NCBI GenBank assembly: GCA_964538065.1
Contig: CAZIDG010000012.1
Span: 6,495-70,494 of the forward strand
Direction of reading: 5' to 3'
DNA length: 64,000 nucleotides
Origin: G963664225 sp964538065
GTDB taxonomy: Bacteria > Verrucomicrobiota > Verrucomicrobiia > Limisphaerales > UBA1319
This document shows positions 51,602 through 61,268 of this stretch, piece by piece. Numbering within the stretch: position 1 is the stretch's first letter; each line of letters starts with the position of its first letter. Made by a program: the position numbers and the translations under genes. Under the pieces are notes generated by a model. That model worked only from the letters and a program-made list of their open reading frames with translations, did not search any database and was not told the origin of the DNA.

Positions 51602-52792
51602 ATGAAAGCGTGCATCATCTCATTCAAGGAATGCTGGCAGGATGAAGGAGGACGATGGTTTTCCTACGGCGGGTTTCCACTCCAAATGAAAGCGATCGGT
51701 TCGTTGTTCCAGGAGGTGGACCTGGTGATCACCCGGGGGCATTCGCGCGCTGGAGGCTTGCCACTGCCTGCGGAGTTTGCTGTAACCGCCCTGGAGAATC
51801 CTCCTGGCCGCGACATGCGGCGAAAAATGCATATCCTCATGCACTTGCCCTCGTATTTGCGCAGGTTGTCTGCGTTTGTGCGCCCGGCCGATGTTGTGCA
51901 TGTGCCCTTGCCCGGGGACATTCCATTGTTGGGGATGATGGTTGCCCTCTGGATGCGCAAGCCAGTCATTGCCCGCTATGGAGGCTCATGGGTCCACAAC
52001 GACCGCACCACGTTCATGAACTGCATCACGCAAGGCCTGATGAGGCGATATGCCCATGGGCGCAACGTCATGCTGGCAACGGGGGAAGGCGACAAGCCCC
52101 CCGCCGATGGCATGGAATGGGTGTTTGTCACGGCGTTGACTCAGGACGAGATTCAGCACATTCATCCTGATTTTGAGCGTGGACTTTCGCCTGCCCCCAC
52201 GCTCGCATATGCGGGCCGGATGTCGCCCGAGAAAGGGGTGGTGCATTTGATCCAGGCGGCGGCGGCGCTCAACGCATCTGGCCAGCGCAGGGTGAATGTT
52301 GTTTTGGCGGGCGATGGACCTCAACGGCCCGCCCTTGAGCGTCTGGCCCGCGAGCTTGAGTGTGGGGACACGGTGCTTTTCACCGGGCAGCTTGATCGTG
52401 TCCAGCTCTCAAATGTCATGTTGCGTGCAGATCTGTGCGTCCAGCCATCCCTGACCGAAGGTTTCAGCAAGGCGTGGCTCGACGCGATGGCGCATGGGCT
52501 GCCGGTAATCACTTCCGATGTCGGAGCGGCGTCGGGAGTCATGGGATATCCGGGGGAACGTGGATGGCTGGTGCCGCCAGGGCGAACGGACCGTTTGGTG
52601 GAAACACTGAATCGGGTGTTGTCCAGTCCCATCGATTGGCCGGCTCTGCGGCGGAGATGCCGGTCCTATGTCGAAAATCGAACGCTCGAGGCATGGGCGC
52701 GGTGGATTGGCAACCTATGCGCGGATCGTTGGGATATGGCCCTGGTGAACGGAAAACTGGTGGCCAAATCAAGCAACGCGTTGACTGCATGA
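51602..52792 (+). CDS. Glycosyltransferase family 4 protein
   Basis: 396 residues. The acceptor domain carries RWFSYGGFPLQM and HVPLPGDIPLLGMM. The GT4 donor domain shows LAYAGRMSPEKGVVHLIQA, VVLAGDGPQRPALE and VQPSLTEGFSKAWLDAM (EX7E). Cytoplasmic transferase in the coupled run of glycan genes; its last four bases overlap the O-antigen ligase start. Confidence 0.92.
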   Translation: MKACIISFKECWQDEGGRWFSYGGFPLQMKAIGSLFQEVDLVITRGHSRAGGLPLPAEFAVTALENPPGRDMRRKMHILMHLPSYLRRLSAFVRPADVVHVPLPGDIPLLGMMVALWMRKPVIARYGGSWVHNDRTTFMNCITQGLMRRYAHGRNVMLATGEGDKPPADGMEWVFVTALTQDEIQHIHPDFERGLSPAPTLAYAGRMSPEKGVVHLIQAAAALNASGQRRVNVVLAGDGPQRPALERLARELECGDTVLFTGQLDRVQLSNVMLRADLCVQPSLTEGFSKAWLDAMAHGLPVITSDVGAASGVMGYPGERGWLVPPGRTDRLVETLNRVLSSPIDWPALRRRCRSYVENRTLEAWARWIGNLCADRWDMALVNGKLVAKSSNALTA

Positions 52793-54228
52793 AGCCGATG
52801 ATGCTGGCAAATCCATCTGTTTCCGGACAGCAGGCCCAAACCATGCCGCCACGCGGCAGAACACGACGGATTGCCCACCGACCTGTGTCGGTTGCCCGGT
52901 GGTGGGGACTGGCGGTGGTGGTGGTCATTGTACTGTGCTGGGGAGGCAGTTTTGTCGTGGGCTTTGAAAAGGCGCTGACGATCCTCACCATCGCAGGGTT
53001 GTTTTTTGCGGCGGGTGGTCTGTATCATCCTGTACTGGGTTTGTTTGGGATCGGCCTGGTCTGCACCATCGATCCCCTGACACGCAGTTACCTGCTTTCC
53101 GGAGGCCTCCTGCGATGGAATACCATCAACTACTGGCTCATGTTGGTGGTGTTTCTAAACGCCAGACAGCTGCTGCAGCTCTCCTGGACACCCTTACGCG
53201 TATTGGAAGCATTTCTGGCCGTGCTGGGCCTGTTACTGTTGAACAGCCAGAATGTCACCCTGGGGATCCAGCATTTTTTGGGAATATTTGCCATCCTCGG
53301 CCTGGTCGCGTACTTCGTGCGTTCCGAAAGATCCCCCCAGAAATGGGTGTGGTTGGGCGTTGTGTGCGGGGTTGCCTCCGCGGTGGGAGGCCTGGTCTAT
53401 CAACTGCATGCGGATCAATTGGAGGATATCAATCCCAATTCCTATGCCCATGCACCCCTGGCAGGTTTGTTTGCCGTATGTCTGGGATATCGCTTTGCGA
53501 TGCATGATCGGTTGATGCGCTGGGTGTTGCCCGGCCTGGCCGTCGTGAATACCGGCTGGGTTTTCCTGACGGGCAGTCGCGGGGGGATGCTGATTGCTTT
53601 GTGTTGTTTGCTGTTTTTATTTCATACGATGCGCAGCCTGGCGCAGCGCGTCGTCATGATTGCAGGTGTGGTGATGGTTGGAGTCTTTTTGACCGCCCAG
53701 TTCGCCCAGCAGCGTGATTATTCTCTCGGACGGCTGATGCGTCTGATGGATAGCAGTAGATCGATGGACAATCGCACCAGTGGCCGGTCGGACCTTGTGA
53801 TGGGGGGATGGAATATCTTCAAAGAGCATCCAATATGGGGGGTGGGGACGGGCAGTTTTGCGGCGGAGTATGCTCGCACCAGTTTTCGGGGCAATCTTGC
53901 CTTCGGCCGCGGTCTTGAAAAGCAGGCTCACGCAGGCTGGATCAAGGTGCTGGCCGAGAATGGCCTGATAGGATTCACCTTGTTGTTGTTGTTTTTGCTG
54001 TCTTTCGCTTGGGTTGGCTGGCGCCGTCGCCGTGAGGGATTGCTGGCGATGGGGCTCCTGCCTTGTGTTGTCATCATGGTCGCACTGATTTCCACGGAGT
54101 TTCAGAGCAAGGCATTGTGGCTGCTGGCCGCCGGTTGTCTCTCACTGTTGCATGGCAGGCAATGGCAGGGTGGGGAATCCGGCATCTCGTCCCGCATTCA
54201 TACCCCACATGGGAAGCCGGTGCCATGA
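52789..54228 (+). CDS. O-antigen ligase / polymerase family membrane protein (Wzy_C)
   Basis: 479 residues with 10-12 hydrophobic helices. The family block LTGSRGGMLIALCCLLFLF and the HPIWGVGTGSF loop, plus a large periplasmic segment between them, identify the Wzy_C superfamily, which includes WaaL ligases and Wzy polymerases. The two cannot be told apart by sequence here. In an ABC-transporter locus a ligase attaching the exported chain to its acceptor is more likely. The start at 52789 was chosen because it overlaps the previous stop (ATGA) and removes an unlikely 118-residue extension. Confidence 0.9.
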   Translation: MKPMMLANPSVSGQQAQTMPPRGRTRRIAHRPVSVARWWGLAVVVVIVLCWGGSFVVGFEKALTILTIAGLFFAAGGLYHPVLGLFGIGLVCTIDPLTRSYLLSGGLLRWNTINYWLMLVVFLNARQLLQLSWTPLRVLEAFLAVLGLLLLNSQNVTLGIQHFLGIFAILGLVAYFVRSERSPQKWVWLGVVCGVASAVGGLVYQLHADQLEDINPNSYAHAPLAGLFAVCLGYRFAMHDRLMRWVLPGLAVVNTGWVFLTGSRGGMLIALCCLLFLFHTMRSLAQRVVMIAGVVMVGVFLTAQFAQQRDYSLGRLMRLMDSSRSMDNRTSGRSDLVMGGWNIFKEHPIWGVGTGSFAAEYARTSFRGNLAFGRGLEKQAHAGWIKVLAENGLIGFTLLLLFLLSFAWVGWRRRREGLLAMGLLPCVVIMVALISTEFQSKALWLLAAGCLSLLHGRQWQGGESGISSRIHTPHGKPVP

Positions 54229-55367
54229 AGGATCTGCATCCATTAAAGGTGGCCTTCCTGGCGGGCACTCTGGGGCAGGGTGGGGCGGAGAAGCAATTGC
54301 TGTACATGGCACGTGCCCTGGGCCGGGCGGGGCATGAGGTGCGAGTATACTCGCTCACGCAGGGTGAGTGCTATGAAGGCGCGTTGCGCGCTTCGGGATT
54401 GGACCCGGTATATGTCGGCAGGATCGGGAATCCCCTCGCGCGCTTGTGCTGGATTACCTTGAAAATGCGGGCCTTCAAGCCTGACATCATTCAAGCCGGG
54501 CATTTTTACGTGAACCTCTACACTGCGTTTGCAGCGCGGTGTCTGGGGGCGGTGGGGTTTGGGGCCATTCGGAATGACACCACCTTTGAGCTCAAACATA
54601 ACCCCCGATGGGGGCGGTGGCTGCTTCGTGCGCCCATGTGTCTGATCAGCAACTCCCATATTGCTCGGGATACAGCGATCAGCCTTGGCATCCCTGCGCC
54701 GCGCATCGATGTTCTGCCCAATGTCATTGACCTGGAAGCATTCGATGAAAACATGCCCCGTGGTGATGATGGAGATCAACAAACCCTCATTGCTGTGGGG
54801 CGGCTTGTTGCGGCGAAATGTTTTGACCGGTTGCTCAGTGCGCTGCCCTTGGTATTGGATCAATGCCCGAAATTAAGAGTTTTGCTTGTTGGTGACGGTC
54901 CCGAGCGCGGGAGATTGGAGCGTTTAACCCACACTTTAAATCTGGCAGCGAACACAGTATCCTTCCTGGGAAGGCGGGATGATGTCCCCCGCCTGCTGGC
55001 CCAAAGTGATATATTCTGCCTGACCTCACAACACGAAGGCTTTCCAAATGTTGTGCTGGAGGCCATGGCGGCAAGGTTGCCGGTGGTGGCCACACCCGCC
55101 GGCGATGTGCCACATGTGGTGCGGGAGGGGGAGACGGGCTTTGTTGTGCCCCATAATGACAGGAATATGCTCGCTCAACGAATCCTGGAATTGACCCAGT
55201 CCAGGAAACTGCGCCAACGCATGGGCTCCGCCGGGCGAGCGTGCGTGGAAGCCCACTATTCCGTGGACAAGCTGGGTGAGCATCTGATGGCTCTCTACCT
55301 CCGAGCGGCCAGTGCGGTGCGACATGGCCGGCTTGAGCGGTTGTTATCATCGGCGATACCCGCATGA
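54225..55367 (+). CDS. Glycosyltransferase family 4 protein
   Basis: 380 residues. KVAFLAGTLGQGGAEKQLLYMARAL is the typical GT4 acceptor start (GGAE). The donor domain shows LIAVGRLVAAKCFDRLLSA, VLLVGDGPERGRLE, LGRRDDVPRLLAQSDIFCL and SQHEGFPNVVLEAMA (EX7E). The start at 54225 (ATGA overlap with the ligase) is preferred to earlier in-frame starts without similarity. Cytoplasmic. Confidence 0.94.
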   Translation: MKDLHPLKVAFLAGTLGQGGAEKQLLYMARALGRAGHEVRVYSLTQGECYEGALRASGLDPVYVGRIGNPLARLCWITLKMRAFKPDIIQAGHFYVNLYTAFAARCLGAVGFGAIRNDTTFELKHNPRWGRWLLRAPMCLISNSHIARDTAISLGIPAPRIDVLPNVIDLEAFDENMPRGDDGDQQTLIAVGRLVAAKCFDRLLSALPLVLDQCPKLRVLLVGDGPERGRLERLTHTLNLAANTVSFLGRRDDVPRLLAQSDIFCLTSQHEGFPNVVLEAMAARLPVVATPAGDVPHVVREGETGFVVPHNDRNMLAQRILELTQSRKLRQRMGSAGRACVEAHYSVDKLGEHLMALYLRAASAVRHGRLERLLSSAIPA

Positions 55368-56431
55368 ATGCGGCAAATTCCAATGGCTCCGTGCTCCTGG
55401 TGGGAAACTTTTTGTCCGCCCACGTTGCCAATCGCTCCGTGGGCGAGGAGATGGCGGATCGTCTCCGCCAACGGAGATGGACGGTCATCACAACCTCGAA
55501 CCGTCGCAATAAACTGGCCCGACTGATTGACATGGTCTCCACGGTTCTCCAGCGCCGGATGTCCTATGAAGTCGCCCAGGTCGATGTGTTTAGCGGACCA
55601 GCTTTTCTATGGGCCGAGATGTCGTGCATGGCCTTGAGGGCGGTTCGCAAACCCTATGTGCTCACGCTGCATGGCGGCAATCTACCAGCCTTTTGTGAGA
55701 AACATCGTCACCGTGTATGCCGGTTGCTGCAATCCGCAGCGGTGGTGACCTGCCCATCTCGTTACCTTCTTGATCGCATGGCCTCGTGCTGTAATCGGTT
55801 GCGCCTTGTGCCGAATCCGATCGATATTGGCGCCTACCCCTATCGGGCACGGAGTCAGCCGCGCCCCGCCCTGATATGGCTTCGGGCGTTCCATGCCATA
55901 TACAATCCCACCCTGGCTCCCCGGGCCCTGGCCTTGCTCCAGAGTGAGTTTCCCGCCCTTTCATTGAAAATGGTGGGCCCCGACAAGGGTGATGGAAGCC
56001 TGCAGGCGACTCAGGCTGCTGCGCGCCAGTGGTGTCCAAGGACTGAAATTCAGTTTCCCGGGGGGGTCGCCAAGTGCGACGTACCACACTGGCTGGATCA
56101 ACACGACGTGTTTATCAACACCACCAACGTGGATAACACCCCCATCAGCGTCATCGAAGCCATGGCGTGTGGCTTGAATGTCGTCAGCACCAATGTTGGC
56201 GGCATCCCTTATCTTCTCGCAAACGAGCATGATGCGCTTTTGGTTGAGCCGGACAATCCTCCCGCCATGGCGGGGGCGATTCGACGATTGTTGAGGGAAT
56301 CCGGCCTGGCCCAGAGGATCTCCAGCGCTGCCCGTCGCAAGGTCGAGGAGTTCGACTGGAGCCGGGTCCTCCCCCAATGGGAGGCGATGTTTCTTGGTTT
56401 GTCTGCCCGGTCCATGGTCCACCCGCATTAG
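55364..56431 (+). CDS. Glycosyltransferase family 4 protein
   Basis: 355 residues. The N-terminal acceptor half contains VLTLHGGNLPAFC, and CPSRYLLDRM leads into the donor half. PALIWLRAFHAIYNPTLAP and FPGGVAKCDVPHWLDQHDVF precede the EX7E-like ISVIEAMACGLNVVST. It is shorter than its GT4 neighbours and more divergent around the nucleotide site, but complete. Overlaps the previous gene by 4 bases (ATGA). Confidence 0.88.
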   Translation: MNAANSNGSVLLVGNFLSAHVANRSVGEEMADRLRQRRWTVITTSNRRNKLARLIDMVSTVLQRRMSYEVAQVDVFSGPAFLWAEMSCMALRAVRKPYVLTLHGGNLPAFCEKHRHRVCRLLQSAAVVTCPSRYLLDRMASCCNRLRLVPNPIDIGAYPYRARSQPRPALIWLRAFHAIYNPTLAPRALALLQSEFPALSLKMVGPDKGDGSLQATQAAARQWCPRTEIQFPGGVAKCDVPHWLDQHDVFINTTNVDNTPISVIEAMACGLNVVSTNVGGIPYLLANEHDALLVEPDNPPAMAGAIRRLLRESGLAQRISSAARRKVEEFDWSRVLPQWEAMFLGLSARSMVHPH

Positions 56432-56440
56432 AAATCGCAT

Positions 56441-57469
56441 ATGGAAACGGTGTCCATAATCATTCCTTGCCGGAATGAGCGGCGGCATCTGGCGGGTTTC
56501 CTTGATTCCGTGCTGGCTCAAGAGTGTCCCGGTCTGGACCTGGAAATCCTCATAGCCGATGGAATGAGTGACGATGGAACCAGGGACATTCTTGACGCAT
56601 ATGTCCGCAAGCATTCCCGGATCCGTGTCATCGACAACCCTGCCCGATTCGTGTCGCAGGGATTGAATGCGGCCATACGCGCAGCTCGCGGCAACCTCAT
56701 CATCCGCATGGATGCCCATACCGAATACGCCTCTGATTATGTGGCCCAGTGTGTCAGGATACACTCTGAAACGGGTGCGGCAAATGTGGGCGGCCCGGCA
56801 TGCACGCGTGCCCGGGGCTATGTCCAATCCGCGATTCGTCTGGCCTATCATTCAGCGTTTGCCTGTGGCGGAGCACGCTTTCATGATGAACAGTACGAGG
56901 GACCTGTCGATACGGTGACGTATGGTTGCTGGCGGCGGGAGACGTTGCTTGGCATCGGCATGTTCGATGAGGAGTTGGTGAGAAATCAGGATGACGAGCT
57001 CAACCTGCGGTTGCGCCGGGCGGGTCTGACCATTTGGCAATCGCCATCCATTCGATCCTGGTATTATCCCCGCGCAACGCTTTACGCCCTGTTTCAGCAG
57101 TATGCCCAATACGGGTATTGGAAGGTCCGCGTCATTCAAAAGCATAAGATACCGGCATCCTTCCGGCACCTGGTGCCGGGAGGCTTTGTTGGCGCCCTGA
57201 TTACCGCAGGTGTCCTGAGTCCATTTTGGGCTCCCGCAGCCTGGGCTTTGATGGGACTGGTTTGCTCCTACCTTGGTGCTGTCCTTGTGGCTTCCCTATG
57301 GACCTGCCGGGCATTCTCTCACTGGCGCTATCTGCCCATCATGCCAGCCGTCTTTGCGGCATATCACCTGGGCTACGGATGGGGTTTTTGGTGGGGCATC
57401 ATGGCCTTCGGCCTTCGTTTCCAGTTTGCAGGTGCCGGTTTTAACACATTAACCCGTCAACCGGATTGA
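56441..57469 (+). CDS. Glycosyltransferase family 2, ExoA-like
   Basis: 342 residues with a GT-A domain. VSIIIPCRNERRHLAGFLDSV, ADGMSDDGTRDIL and IRMDAHTEY (metal-binding Asp) match the succinoglycan transferase ExoA group. NQDDELNLRLRRAG supplies the acceptor ED-type motif. Two or three C-terminal hydrophobic helices (about 243-320) anchor it to the inner membrane. It starts 9 bases after the previous gene. Confidence 0.92.
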   Translation: METVSIIIPCRNERRHLAGFLDSVLAQECPGLDLEILIADGMSDDGTRDILDAYVRKHSRIRVIDNPARFVSQGLNAAIRAARGNLIIRMDAHTEYASDYVAQCVRIHSETGAANVGGPACTRARGYVQSAIRLAYHSAFACGGARFHDEQYEGPVDTVTYGCWRRETLLGIGMFDEELVRNQDDELNLRLRRAGLTIWQSPSIRSWYYPRATLYALFQQYAQYGYWKVRVIQKHKIPASFRHLVPGGFVGALITAGVLSPFWAPAAWALMGLVCSYLGAVLVASLWTCRAFSHWRYLPIMPAVFAAYHLGYGWGFWWGIMAFGLRFQFAGAGFNTLTRQPD

Positions 57470-57479
57470 ACGAATTGTT

Positions 57480-58892
57480 ATGGGAGATCGGCTTATCATC
57501 ACCTATCACATGCTGCCCGCCCCAGTGCGGACACTTGCCGCGAGTTTTCGCGGTTTGACGCTCCGCAGTTGGCGGTATGGCCCTGAGAGCGAGTATCTTG
57601 TCGAGCAAGCGCTTGAGCGTGATCATTGGTCCGCAGAGCAGTGGAGTCATTGGACGCGTGAGCGATTGCTGTTTATACTCAGCCGTGCGGCTACGCGCGT
57701 TCCATTTTACCGAAACCATTGGGAAGAACGCCGTCGCCATGGTGACAAGGCATCCTGGGAGGATCTTCGTAATTGGCCCATTCTGGATAAACAAACGCTT
57801 CGGGCCCAACCCAAGGCCTTTGTGGCTGAAGATTGCATTCCCGAGAGAATGTTCTGTGATCGTACCAGCGGGACTTCGGGCACGCCACTCGTCGTGTACA
57901 ATTCACGTGATACGGTACGACGATGGTACGCCCTGGTCGAGGCGCGCATGCGCCGGTGGCACGGTGTGTCGTGGCGGAGTCCCTGGGCGATACTGGGTGG
58001 ACAACCGGTAGTGTCCCCTTCTGCCACGTCTCCACCTTTCTGGGTTTGGAATGCGCCGATGCATCAGCTTTATCTTTCCGCAAATCATGTTTCTGCCGAT
58101 CATGCCCGTCATTATGCCCAGGCTTTGGTTGACCATGGGGTCGAGCATTTGATCACATACCCCAGTTCTGCGGCTGTCCTGTCGCGCTGTTTTCTCGAGG
58201 CCGGCCTGGTTCCACACGGCATTCGGGTGGTGCTGGGCAATGCAGAGCCCCTGACGCCGCAACAGCGTGAGATTATTGGAAGGGGATTTGCAAGTGTCGT
58301 GCGTGAAACCTACGGCATGGCTGAGACTGTGGCTGCGGCAAGCGAGTGCCCCAGTGGCCAGCTTCATTTTTGGCCGGAAGTTGGCTGGGTGGAGGTTCTT
58401 AAAGACCAGGATGATCAACCTGCAGCCCCGGGTGACACCGGCCGTCTGGTCTGTACATCATTATTGAACCCCGACATGCCTCTTGTGCGCTATGCGGTTG
58501 GGGATCGGGCTGCTCTGCCCATGACGGAATCCACATGCCCGTGTGGACGGCTCCTGCCCAGATTCGGGCCCATTGAAGGGCGTACTAACGATATGCTTGT
58601 GGCTCCTGACGGACGCTTTGTGTATTGGTTGAATCCTGCTTTTTATGGCTTGCCTGTGCGGGAGGCCCAAATTATCCAGGAATCCATCGACCACATCCGG
58701 GTATTGGTCGTTGCCGACCAGGAATTTACGGATGTCCATGCCGGCATGATCCATCAGCGAATCGTTGCCCGAATGGGGCAGGTGCAGACAAGCATTACCC
58801 GATGCGATCAAATTCCCCGGGGGCCCAATGGGAAATTTCAGGCAGTTGTCTCTCATATCAATCCTGCCACAGCTCGCCCGGCCTCTTCATGA
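57480..58892 (+). CDS. Phenylacetate-CoA-ligase-like / CapK family adenylate-forming enzyme
   Basis: 470 residues of the ANL superfamily variant found in capsule loci (CapK). Motifs: DRTSGTSGTPLVVY (P-loop), YGMAETVAAASE, TGRLVCTSLLNPDMPLVRYAVGD, CPCGRLLP (a cysteine pair typical of PaaK relatives) and the C-terminal GPNGKFQAV with the catalytic lysine. It probably activates an acid for transfer to a sugar or carrier, but no CapK-type substrate is certain. Last gene of the coupled glycosyltransferase run. Confidence 0.85.
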   Translation: MGDRLIITYHMLPAPVRTLAASFRGLTLRSWRYGPESEYLVEQALERDHWSAEQWSHWTRERLLFILSRAATRVPFYRNHWEERRRHGDKASWEDLRNWPILDKQTLRAQPKAFVAEDCIPERMFCDRTSGTSGTPLVVYNSRDTVRRWYALVEARMRRWHGVSWRSPWAILGGQPVVSPSATSPPFWVWNAPMHQLYLSANHVSADHARHYAQALVDHGVEHLITYPSSAAVLSRCFLEAGLVPHGIRVVLGNAEPLTPQQREIIGRGFASVVRETYGMAETVAAASECPSGQLHFWPEVGWVEVLKDQDDQPAAPGDTGRLVCTSLLNPDMPLVRYAVGDRAALPMTESTCPCGRLLPRFGPIEGRTNDMLVAPDGRFVYWLNPAFYGLPVREAQIIQESIDHIRVLVVADQEFTDVHAGMIHQRIVARMGQVQTSITRCDQIPRGPNGKFQAVVSHINPATARPASS

Positions 58893-59317
58893 TGTCCTGT
58901 AAACAAGGCATATCAGAAGGGTCACTCCAAGGCAGGTGCTGATGGGATGAAGAAATGGCGCAGATCCAGACACTGTGTCCCTTGCGTATGTTCGATGATG
59001 AATTATATTAAAAAGCCATTAAGAAAAAATAATAAGTGGTGGGTCAGTATTGGTGGTTGTTAACGAACAATAACAATTGAATGTTCAAGGAAGGCACGGT
59101 CAGCATCCGAGGGGGCCAAGTGATCATTCAGGATGCAAGGTGGAAACTCGGAGCTCTAATGGGTTGGAGCGGGGTTTGTTGCATGAAAGGCCCAGCATCC
59201 CCAGGGGGAGGGGTGCACATCATGACATAAAACCTGGAGCATACTCTTAACGTACCGTCTCAATGCACCCATCGATATAATCTGACACATTCCTTCGTCG
59301 ATCAACACGCGGTACCT
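58893..59317. other. Intergenic region before the aminotransferase gene
   Basis: About 425 bases with no supportable gene. It holds an AT-rich patch (about 59000-59080) with a short inverted repeat, TTGTTA at 59057-59062 and TAACAA at 59071-59076, and a possible -10 TATAAT at 59276-59281 without a good -35. A promoter for the last two glycan genes is likely here. Confidence 0.5.
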
Positions 59318-60559
59318 ATGATAAAGGAAATTTCAGAACAAGCGGTTCAGCCCTCTCGTCAGGAACCCCCTCGGAAAATTCCCTTCTACATACCAAGCAT
59401 CGGTCAGGCCGAAATTGATGAAGTGGTGGACACTCTGCGCAAGGGATGGCTCACCACAGGGCCCAAAACCAAAAAATTCGAGGCGGAGTTTGCGAGATAC
59501 ATGGGACAGGCGTTTGCGGTGGCGGTCAACTCCTGCACGGCGGCGCTTCACCTGGCTCTGGAAGCCATTGGTGTTCAGGAAGGAGAAGGCGTCCTGGTCC
59601 CCACCATGACCTTTGCAGCGACAGCCGAGGTGGTTCGCTACCGGAATGCCATTCCAATTCTGGTGGATTGCCGGGAATCCGATTTTACCATCGATGTTGC
59701 CAGTGCGGAGGCACAGTTGCTTCAAGCACAGAAGCGGGGTGTGAAGGTGGTGGCGATCATGCCGGTCCACTATGGCGGCCAGGTGGCGGATATGGCTGGT
59801 GTGGTTGACCTTGCCCGTCGCTACCAGCTTAAAGTCATTGAGGACGCCGCGCATTGCTGCCCCGCCTTTTACCGGGAACACGCGGGTGATGCCTGGAAGT
59901 CCGTTGGTTCCGATTCCGACATCAGTTGTTTTTCATTCTACGCAAATAAAACGATCACGACAGGCGAAGGAGGCATGGCATGCACCGGTTCTGCCGAATA
60001 TGCCGATCGCATGCGCATCATGTCGCTGCATGGCATTTCCCGCGATGCCTGGAAGCGGTTCACTTCCGAAGGAGTCTGGTACTATGAAATCACTGCGCCA
60101 GGCTTTAAGTATAATCTGACCGATATTGCTTCCTCCATAGGGTTGCACCAATTGAGAGCTTCGGATCAGTTGCATCGCCAGAGAACCCTTTGGGCCCAAT
60201 GCTACACGCATGCGCTCCAGGAGGTGGATGAATTGATCCTTCCCACGGTCCAGCCGAACAGGATCCATTCGTGGCATCTTTATGTGATACGTCTCCGGTT
60301 GGACAAATTGTCCCTGGATCGTGCGGCGTTTATCGACCAGATGCGGGATCGGGGCATCGGCACCAGTGTGCACTGGATGCCTCTGCACATGCACCCCTAT
60401 TACCGGGAAAAATTCGCCTACAAACCCGGCGATCTCCCCCAGGCGGCAACCCTGTATCCCGAGATCATCAGCCTCCCACTCTATCCTGATCTCACGGAAG
60501 GCGATGTTCGCTTTGTGGTGAACAGCATCAAGGAGATTATTGCAGCCCATCGGCGATGA
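59318..60559 (+). CDS. DegT/DnrJ/EryC1/StrS family aminotransferase
   Basis: 413-residue PLP-dependent sugar aminotransferase that converts a keto-sugar nucleotide to an amino sugar. Family blocks: GWLTTGPKTKKFE, VNSCTAALHLALEA, IEDAAHCC (PLP-binding Asp176) and SFYANKTITTGEGGM with Lys211 forming the Schiff base. It resembles the perosamine/4-amino-4-deoxy-arabinose and UDP-2-acetamido sugar group. A keto-sugar-forming dehydratase would be needed and is not in the window. It is followed one base after the stop by the initiating transferase. Confidence 0.93.
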   Translation: MIKEISEQAVQPSRQEPPRKIPFYIPSIGQAEIDEVVDTLRKGWLTTGPKTKKFEAEFARYMGQAFAVAVNSCTAALHLALEAIGVQEGEGVLVPTMTFAATAEVVRYRNAIPILVDCRESDFTIDVASAEAQLLQAQKRGVKVVAIMPVHYGGQVADMAGVVDLARRYQLKVIEDAAHCCPAFYREHAGDAWKSVGSDSDISCFSFYANKTITTGEGGMACTGSAEYADRMRIMSLHGISRDAWKRFTSEGVWYYEITAPGFKYNLTDIASSIGLHQLRASDQLHRQRTLWAQCYTHALQEVDELILPTVQPNRIHSWHLYVIRLRLDKLSLDRAAFIDQMRDRGIGTSVHWMPLHMHPYYREKFAYKPGDLPQAATLYPEIISLPLYPDLTEGDVRFVVNSIKEIIAAHRR

Positions 60560-60560
60560 C

Positions 60561-61217
60561 ATGCGTTCCGTTCGATTCAAGCGGTTGTACGACATCCTGT
60601 TTTCAGCTGCGGGGTTGCTGGTGCTCTCGCCTGTACTGTTGGTGGTGGCCGTGGTGATCAAGCTTACTGACCGCGGTCCCGTCTTCTATCGCCAGCAACG
60701 CGTGGGGCAACAGGGGCGCCTGTTCTGGATTTGGAAATTCCGCAGCATGCGCACTGGAGCCGACAAGGAAGGTCCTTGTGTAACTCAGCAGGGGGATGCG
60801 CGCATCACTCCGATTGGGCGCTGGCTGCGGCAATGGAAATTGGATGAATTACCTCAGTTGTGGAATGTGCTGCGGGGTGACATGAGCCTGGTGGGACCCC
60901 GTCCTGAAGTGCTTAAGTACGTGGAACATTATACGCCGGCACAACGTGTCATACTGGAACTCAAGCCCGGCATCACAGATCTGGCAACCTTGGAATACAT
61001 CGATGAAGAATCGGTGCTGGGTGGCGTGGTGGATCTCGATGCCTTTTATATCCGGGAGGTCATGCCGCGTAAAATCGAGCTCAACCTTATTCATGCCCGT
61101 CGCGCAAGTCTTTGGGAGGACACCAAGATCATTCTCCGCACGCTCTTGCCGTTGATGTCAGGCCGCCATCGTCGCATGCGCCCTTCCGAACCGTCTCCGG
61201 TTGCCTCCAAATCGTGA
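60561..61217 (+). CDS. Sugar-phosphate transferase to undecaprenyl phosphate (initiating transferase)
   Basis: 218 residues of the polyprenyl-phosphate hexose-1-phosphate transferase family (PglC/WcaJ core). One N-terminal membrane helix (RLYDILFSAAGLLVLSPVLL), then DRGPVFYRQQRVGQ, KFRSMRT with the catalytic Asp-Glu nearby, LDELPQLWNVLRGDMSLVG and PGITDLATLEY. It lacks the large N-terminal membrane domain of WcaJ and so is of the small, monotopic type. It starts glycan assembly on undecaprenyl phosphate. The ATG at 60561 was chosen; one 21 bases earlier overlaps the aminotransferase. Confidence 0.94.
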   Translation: MRSVRFKRLYDILFSAAGLLVLSPVLLVVAVVIKLTDRGPVFYRQQRVGQQGRLFWIWKFRSMRTGADKEGPCVTQQGDARITPIGRWLRQWKLDELPQLWNVLRGDMSLVGPRPEVLKYVEHYTPAQRVILELKPGITDLATLEYIDEESVLGGVVDLDAFYIREVMPRKIELNLIHARRASLWEDTKIILRTLLPLMSGRHRRMRPSEPSPVASKS

Positions 61218-61243
61218 GCCGGAGCCTGCAAGTTCGAAGTGAC

Positions 61244-61268
61244 ACCCTGCATAACAGCAGGGTTTTTT
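61244..61268 (+). terminator. Terminator closing the glycan locus
   Basis: 7-bp stem (61244-61250 with 61257-61263), 6-base loop, T-run to 61268. It lies 26 bases past the last glycan gene, before two minus-strand genes. Confidence 0.88.

Noticed and set aside
59057..59076. Inverted repeat TTGTTA/TAACAA as an operator
   Set aside because: The arms are only 6 bp in an AT-rich stretch and would occur by chance; noted in the intergenic entry only.
59276..59281. TATAAT as a promoter of the aminotransferase gene
   Set aside because: No -35-like hexamer lies 16-18 bases upstream; not listed as a separate promoter.
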